Assembly: GCA_021797025.1 (NCBI GenBank)
Contig: JAKAAK010000109.1
Coordinates: 1-9,666 of the forward strand
Reading direction: 5' to 3'
DNA from: Thermoplasmata archaeon
Lineage (GTDB): Archaea > Thermoplasmatota > Thermoplasmata > Thermoplasmatales > Thermoplasmataceae
DNA length: 9,666 nt
This document shows, piece after piece, positions 7,101 through 9,666 of the stretch (positions within the stretch are counted from its first letter, which is position 1; each line of letters starts with the position of its first letter). The translations under genes and the position numbers were made by a program. The notes under the pieces were generated by a model, which worked only from the letters and a program-made list of their open reading frames with translations, was not told the origin of the DNA and ran no database searches.

Positions 7101-7115
7101 GTTTAACACCAGTTC
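7101..7115 (+). repeat. Imperfect direct repeat, right copy
   Basis: This is the partner of 6791-6805, placed 12 bases after the stop of the small orphan gene. The two copies are 310 bases apart. Confidence 0.3.
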
Positions 7116-7446
7116 CTATTTAAAGATTACTTAAATATAGACAGAAATCCTGATCCGAAGGTGAAGTAAACAATAATTAGTTAAAATATCTCATAAATCA
7201 GAAAAAGAAGTGAATAACATAAAAAAGGATTACTGTTTAAATGTCCTCGATTTTAGATAATTTACACTTTATCGCATGTAAAGATCGGAAATATTTAAGC
7301 AATTATAACCACAATATAAGTTAAACTGCAATGTTAAGATACGCCGGTAAAAATCTTAATCGAGAATAAAATATGACCCCGTAGAGGTATAAAACAAGTT
7401 TGCAATTTTCATTAAATGGTTACTATTATTTTATCTATAAAAATCA
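7116..7446. other. Intergenic stretch with no visible gene
   Basis: No coding frame with family resemblance is seen on either strand. It contains a TATA-like AAATATTTAAG at about 7289-7299 and, 35 bases further on, a 7-base inverted repeat TTAAGAT/ATCTTAA (7334-7340 and 7353-7359) around a 12-base loop. A G-U pair could extend the stem. That arrangement could mark a small RNA starting near 7320, though nothing else supports it. Confidence 0.35.
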
Positions 7447-7464
7447 AACCTGTAGCGACAGGTT
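7435..7464 (-). terminator. Hairpin plus T-tract terminator for the TIM-barrel gene
   Basis: AACCTGT (7447-7453) and ACAGGTT (7458-7464) form a perfect 7-pair stem with a 4-base loop. On the - strand the hairpin is followed by TGATTTTTATAG. It lies about 30 bases past the stop of the - strand gene ending at 7495, a good position and form for its terminator. Confidence 0.55.
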
Positions 7465-7494
7465 AGACTCTAAATCCCGTATAATTACAGATAG

Positions 7495-8691
7495 TTAATA
7501 ATTCTTAATACTATTAGATACCTCCCTTAGATTTTTTAAAGTAGCCCATCCATAGTTATAAAAATTGATTCCGGCAAAATTAAATTGTTTTAATAATTTA
7601 ATTATATCTTCAATTTGTCCGTTTCTTATTATCATCGGATATGTAATTCTTATCGTGGGAAAAAACTTTGTCATTCCTTTTAACAATTTTGTTGCAAGAC
7701 CAACATTTTCAATGATTTTGTTAATATCTGAATAATAGACATTCATATCTATACCATATACTTTTTTTGGTGGATTCTCAAGGGATAAACCCTCATTTAT
7801 GTATGTTTCATAATCAAATATTGCTTCCATTTTTACATTTGAGTTTATTCCTTGAATTTTTTCATATAAATATGTAAAAATCTCTTTAACATTCGCTTCC
7901 TTGAAATACTTAATATCTTCTAGGCCGTATTTCTTAAGGTCATTAATAATATGCCGTTCTGACGTTATATTATTATGATATTTAGATAGAGAATTAATTC
8001 TCCTATTAATTAGTTTTCTTATAATGGGGAGTTCATCGTCTAAATTTATGCCATTTTCACGTCCCTTTTTTTTGCATAAATCACAATAGCACATAGAAAA
8101 AAGATATGATACGGTAGGGTCAATACTTACCCCAAAGGTTTCATGGTGATTCCCATGAACCAAACCGGTCGGATAACCAGGCGATTCTAATAAAACACTT
8201 TTGATTTTATAGCAATCCACAACATTTGCTAATAAGGATGACATATAATTTCTATTTTCCTCCCTATTTGGGCATAAATAGTTTGCGTCTCGATTACCAA
8301 ATGGATCAACTATGGCAAGTTCAGGATACCTCATGGCTAGGACTCTATTGTGAAGTAATATTAACCATGCTGAAACATCAATACTACTATTTCTTCCTAT
8401 TTCTGTGAGTTCAGATAATATGTCATAATTACCGTATTTTTTAGTTTTTATAGGTTTTAATTTGGATGTAAGAAAATATTTATCATTCGAATTGAAATAT
8501 ACCACTCCCTCCTCGGCTGTGTAAATTCTATGTTTTTGATTATGTGGTAGTACATACCTTCCAGTATGATAACTGGTTGCAACATTTATTGTGTTTATTC
8601 CAATCTCACTTAAATACTCCACAGAGCTTTGTATTCCTTCATCAATTAGATCCCATGGATGGGCAAACATCGACCATCTTATTTTCGACAT
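7495..8691 (-). CDS. Glycoside-hydrolase-like TIM-barrel protein, substrate unknown
   Basis: I recognise the general type, a putative (beta/alpha)8 glycoside-hydrolase-like protein, but not a characterised family. With the start at 8691 it has 398 aa. It opens KIRWSMFAHPWDLIDEGI, then INTINVATSYHTGRYVLPHN, a first-strand pattern seen in uncharacterised barrel proteins near sugar operons. Later come NYLCPNREENRNY, VLLESPGYPTG with a Glu placed like a barrel-end acid, a Cys cluster MCYCDLCKKKG (CxCxxC) that could bind metal, and MEAIFDYE. No signal peptide is present, so it should act inside the cell on imported sugars. The frame is open to an ATG at 8736 (15 more residues), but the TATA-like box at 8717-8725 overlaps that extension. 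It is followed by a hairpin terminator. Family membership is inferred by eye. Confidence 0.6.
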   Translation of the reverse strand: MSKIRWSMFAHPWDLIDEGIQSSVEYLSEIGINTINVATSYHTGRYVLPHNQKHRIYTAEEGVVYFNSNDKYFLTSKLKPIKTKKYGNYDILSELTEIGRNSSIDVSAWLILLHNRVLAMRYPELAIVDPFGNRDANYLCPNREENRNYMSSLLANVVDCYKIKSVLLESPGYPTGLVHGNHHETFGVSIDPTVSYLFSMCYCDLCKKKGRENGINLDDELPIIRKLINRRINSLSKYHNNITSERHIINDLKKYGLEDIKYFKEANVKEIFTYLYEKIQGINSNVKMEAIFDYETYINEGLSLENPPKKVYGIDMNVYYSDINKIIENVGLATKLLKGMTKFFPTIRITYPMIIRNGQIEDIIKLLKQFNFAGINFYNYGWATLKNLREVSNSIKNY

Positions 8692-8716
8692 GTAATGATA
8701 TTTATAGCGTAATAAC

Positions 8717-8725
8717 ATATAAATT
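8717..8725 (-). promoter_or_regulatory. TATA-like box for the TIM-barrel gene
   Basis: On the - strand AATTTATAT is centred about 29 bases upstream of the ATG at 8691. The frame's first ATG (8736) lies upstream of this box and has no comparable box of its own. This supports 8691 as the start. Confidence 0.4.
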
Positions 8726-8808
8726 AATCTATACAATATCGTTAATGGTTAGAGGAATAAGTTTTCATCTAAAACTCTGGTATTAAACAAAAAAAATGCA
8801 AAAAAGAT

Positions 8809-9594
8809 TCAATATTTAACATCTTTAAAAAGCGAGGCTTGGTTTTTAGACATTATACCTCCATCAACAACAATTGTTGTACCATTTATGAAAGATGAGT
8901 CTTCTGAACAGAGAAATAAACATACAGATGCAATTTCTTTTGGAGAGGCTATTCTTTTCATGGGATACTTTTCTGCTCTTTTTTTATACATTTTAGTTAT
9001 GTTAGTAGGATCGTTGCCATATATTTCCATTATACTTTGCTTTTGTGCCTCTGTATCTACAGAGCCAGGTGCGACACAAGCTGCTCTAATAATAGGGGAA
9101 TATTCTATTGCAATAGATTTAGTTAAGCTGATAATAGCCGCTTTAGTTGCTGCATATACTGCGTCGTTCCCCTCTGGATTTATACCATTCACAGAACTTA
9201 TGTTTACAATAATGCCATGTCCTTGTTCTATGAAAGATGGTATTAGTGTTTTGCACATTAAAAATGTGCCGCGAAAATTTACATCTGTTTGCTTTGCAAA
9301 AGAATTATCAGATATCATATGAAATGGGGACATTTCTGCTATGCCCGCATTATTTATAAGTATATCAATATGTTTATACTGATATAGAACTTTGTTAATA
9401 GACTCCTCTATTTCTTTTTTAATTGTTATATCAACTTTAAAAAACTGTAGGATGTTACTATCTTCTGGTGGTGTTTTATCAAAATTTATCACGAGACCAC
9501 CCGCTTCTATAAACATATCCTTTATATATTTCCCTATCCCTTGAGAACCGCCGGTAATCAAAATAACTTTCCCATTAAAATCAAAATGTTGCAT
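8809..9594 (-). CDS. AldT-like aldose 1-dehydrogenase (classical SDR)
   Basis: This 261-aa SDR has TGGSQGIG (14-21), Asp39 after beta-2 (VINFD), which favours NAD(H), NNAG (81-84), Asn106 (DVNFRG), and the catalytic Ser134 (NISSVNG), Tyr147 and Lys151 (YAATK). The C-terminal half, with EYSPIIRAACVAPGSVDTE, a long insertion carrying GNDPTNITKMYKKRAEKYPMKRI, and INGTTIVVDGG, resembles the aldohexose dehydrogenase AldT of Thermoplasma acidophilum as I remember it. It probably oxidises an aldose to its lactone as entry to a non-phosphorylative sugar pathway; other sugar alcohols or acids are possible. The AAC where most SDRs have an Asn before the PG motif is a minor variation. It has its own promoter and lies 117 bases upstream of the TIM-barrel gene on the same strand, so a shared sugar substrate is plausible. 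Confidence 0.85.
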   Translation of the reverse strand: MQHFDFNGKVILITGGSQGIGKYIKDMFIEAGGLVINFDKTPPEDSNILQFFKVDITIKKEIEESINKVLYQYKHIDILINNAGIAEMSPFHMISDNSFAKQTDVNFRGTFLMCKTLIPSFIEQGHGIIVNISSVNGINPEGNDAVYAATKAAIISLTKSIAIEYSPIIRAACVAPGSVDTEAQKQSIMEIYGNDPTNITKMYKKRAEKYPMKRIASPKEIASVCLFLCSEDSSFINGTTIVVDGGIMSKNQASLFKDVKY

Positions 9595-9611
9595 TATTAT
9601 AAATTTATAGG

Positions 9612-9620
9612 TAATATATC
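9612..9620 (-). promoter_or_regulatory. TATA-like box for the AldT-like gene
   Basis: On the - strand GATATATTA is centred about 23 bases before the ATG at 9594, with no Shine-Dalgarno-like sequence between. A leaderless transcript is likely. Confidence 0.35.
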
Positions 9621-9666
9621 AAACTTTGTATATTAATTCTATATTTGGATCTGCAGACTGTAAAAT

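Noticed and set aside
7441..7490. Possible tRNA fragment around the hairpin and TTAGACTCTAA
   Set aside because: The stem-loop cannot be extended into a cloverleaf, there is no T-arm GTTCRA motif or acceptor stem, and a terminator explains the hairpin.
8226..9322. Plus-strand frames opposite the TIM-barrel and AldT-like genes
   Set aside because: Their composition and position follow the complementary coding strand; no promoter box or conserved motif supports them.
1..9666. CRISPR array, defence system, or complete insertion sequence
   Set aside because: No regularly spaced repeats, no nuclease, helicase or methylase genes, and no intact transposase or paired terminal inverted repeats were seen.

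Overview
The window is AT-rich DNA (roughly one third G+C by eye) with ATA, AGA and AGG codons used freely. Most genes have an archaeal TATA-like box about 25 bases upstream of their first ATG and no Shine-Dalgarno site, which implies leaderless transcripts. Together with an AldT-like sugar dehydrogenase, this suggests a Thermoplasmatales-type archaeon (Thermoplasma, Ferroplasma, Acidiplasma or Picrophilus relatives). No rRNA, tRNA or marker gene confirms it, so the assignment is inference.

Left part (1-4646): a decayed, probably transposase-derived fragment (1-359) precedes an amino-sugar catabolic cluster. nagA (GlcNAc-6-phosphate deacetylase) and murQ (MurNAc-6-phosphate etherase) overlap on the + strand. 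A BadF/BadG-type amino-sugar kinase lies convergently on the - strand. A SIS-domain sugar-phosphate isomerase/deaminase is transcribed divergently from the kinase. Read together, these four activities make a route: MurNAc or GlcNAc -> 6-phosphate (kinase) -> GlcNAc-6-P plus D-lactate (MurQ) -> GlcN-6-P plus acetate (NagA) -> fructose-6-P plus ammonia (SIS protein). The surprise is MurQ: archaea are not known to make muramic acid, so this looks like salvage of bacterial cell-wall sugar, or a MurQ-fold enzyme used on a different ether sugar.

Middle part (4647-7494): about 750 bases without a convincing gene, then a RidA-family enamine/imine deaminase, a convergent classical SDR dehydrogenase, a small orphan gene (66 aa) flanked by an imperfect direct repeat, and a gene-poor stretch with two inverted repeats. 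One of these is a good terminator for the gene to its right.

Right part (7495-9666): two - strand genes with separate promoters, a glycoside-hydrolase-like TIM-barrel protein without a signal peptide and an AldT-like NAD-preferring aldose dehydrogenase. The window as a whole reads as a sugar-scavenging accessory region. No transporter, secreted glycosidase or dedicated regulator is visible, so uptake and control must lie elsewhere.
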